This document shows positions 63,610 through 64,000 of a stretch of DNA of 64,000 bases, one piece after another. The position numbers and the translations under genes were made by a program. Where the stretch lies: assembly GCF_001484765.1 (NCBI RefSeq), contig NZ_KQ947376.1, positions 637,736 to 701,735 of the forward strand, given 5' to 3'. The notes under the pieces were generated by a model, which ran no database searches, was not told where the DNA came from, and saw only the letters and a program-made list of their open reading frames with translations. Source of the stretch: Entomohabitans teleogrylli (GTDB taxonomy: Bacteria; Pseudomonadota; Gammaproteobacteria; Enterobacterales; Enterobacteriaceae). Position 1 is the stretch's first letter. Each line of letters starts with the position of its first letter.

Positions 63610-64000
63610 TCACTCCTCCAGCGGTTTAAAGCAGGCGCGCAGACGTCCTTCAGCAAAGGATTCCAGCGGCGGCATAGTGGTACATATCGCCATGGCGCTC
63701 GGGCAGCGCGGTTGAAATGGGCAGCCCTGCGGCAACCGCAACAGATTAGGCGGATTGCCGGGGATCGTCAGTAGCGCTTCCCCTTGCGCATCAAGGCGCG
63801 GCACCGCGTTGAGCAAGCCGATGGAGTACGGGTGCGTCGGGTGATAGAACACCTCCCTGGCGGTGCCATACTCCATGGTGCGCCCGGCGTACATCACCAG
63901 CACCTTGTCACAGATACCAGCGACCACGCCCAGATCGTGAGTAATCATCACAATGGCGGTATTAAATTCCCGCTTAAGCTCATTGAGCAATGTCATAATC
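63610..64000 (-). CDS. oppD: Oligopeptide ABC transporter ATPase OppD, 5' end cut by window
   Basis: The visible C-terminal 130 residues cover the H-loop (IVMITHDLGVVAGICDKVLV) and the Cys motif (GCPFQPRCPSAMAIC), matching E. coli OppD. The Walker motifs and start are outside the window. Its TGA is two bases before the oppF ATG. Confidence 0.96.
   Translation of the reverse strand, partial: IMTLLNELKREFNTAIVMITHDLGVVAGICDKVLVMYAGRTMEYGTAREVFYHPTHPYSIGLLNAVPRLDAQGEALLTIPGNPPNLLRLPQGCPFQPRCPSAMAICTTMPPLESFAEGRLRACFKPLEE

Overview
This 64 kb window is a chromosomal segment of a member of the Enterobacteriaceae (Gammaproteobacteria), related to but distinct from Escherichia, Salmonella and Klebsiella. 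The evidence is gene order and protein identity: mppA-mpaA-ycjG-tpx-tyrR-ycjF-ycjX-pspDCBA/pspF-sapABCDF-fabI-yciW-rnb-yciZ-yciT-osmB-yciH-pyrF-lapBA-pgpB-ribA-acnA-ymiA-cysB-topA-yciN-sohB-yciK-cobO-rluB-yciQ-yciO-rnm-trpLE(GD)(CF)BA-ompW-yciCBA-tonB-yciI-yciY-clsA-yciU-oppF-oppD is the E. coli K-12 min 28-30 region, nearly collinear. Base composition looks mid-50s percent GC by eye (not computed). The species cannot be named from sequence reading alone.

Layout. Bases 1-4030 are accessory: a cut-off DUF2236/MpaB-type oxygenase, a DASS-family anion symporter, an AT-rich pocket with an orphan 77-residue peptide bearing a microcin/double-glycine-type leader, an unknown Cys-containing ORF on the other strand, and a decayed junction of a LysR helix-turn-helix fragment with the frameshifted 3' end of a bdcA-like dehydrogenase gene. 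Bases 4038-7569 hold the murein-peptide recycling cluster (mppA, mpaA, ycjG). Bases 7784-15343 hold tpx, tyrR, and the phage-shock genes with a clear sigma-54 promoter between pspA and pspF. Bases 15468-20749 are the sapABCDF ABC-transporter operon. A structured leader with a sequestered ribosome-binding site and an intrinsic terminator lies between sapF and fabI. Bases 21368-31889 carry fatty acid, RNA decay, pyrimidine, LPS-control, lipid and riboflavin genes; 31995-43966 carry acnA, ymiA, cysB, topA, yciN, sohB, yciK, cobO and rluB.

Bases 48335-55192 are a complete trp operon with promoter-operator, Trp-Trp leader peptide and attenuator, with trpGD and trpCF fusions as in E. coli. The remainder (ompW, envelope genes yciC/yciB, acyl-CoA thioesterase yciA, tonB with a Fur-like site, yciI, a NudK-like Nudix hydrolase, small basic yciY, clsA, yciU) ends in oppF and a 5'-cut oppD.

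Compared with K-12, there is no pspE or ycjMNOPQRSTUVW block, no ycjD, no pdeR, no yciGFE and no kch; a GNAT acetyltransferase (rluB-yciQ gap) and a NudK-like gene (where K-12 has kch) are additions. No rRNA, tRNA, IS element, prophage or CRISPR array was seen. The best candidates for something undescribed are the orphan microcin-like precursor at 2769-3002 and the fabI-proximal structured leader at 20890-21060.
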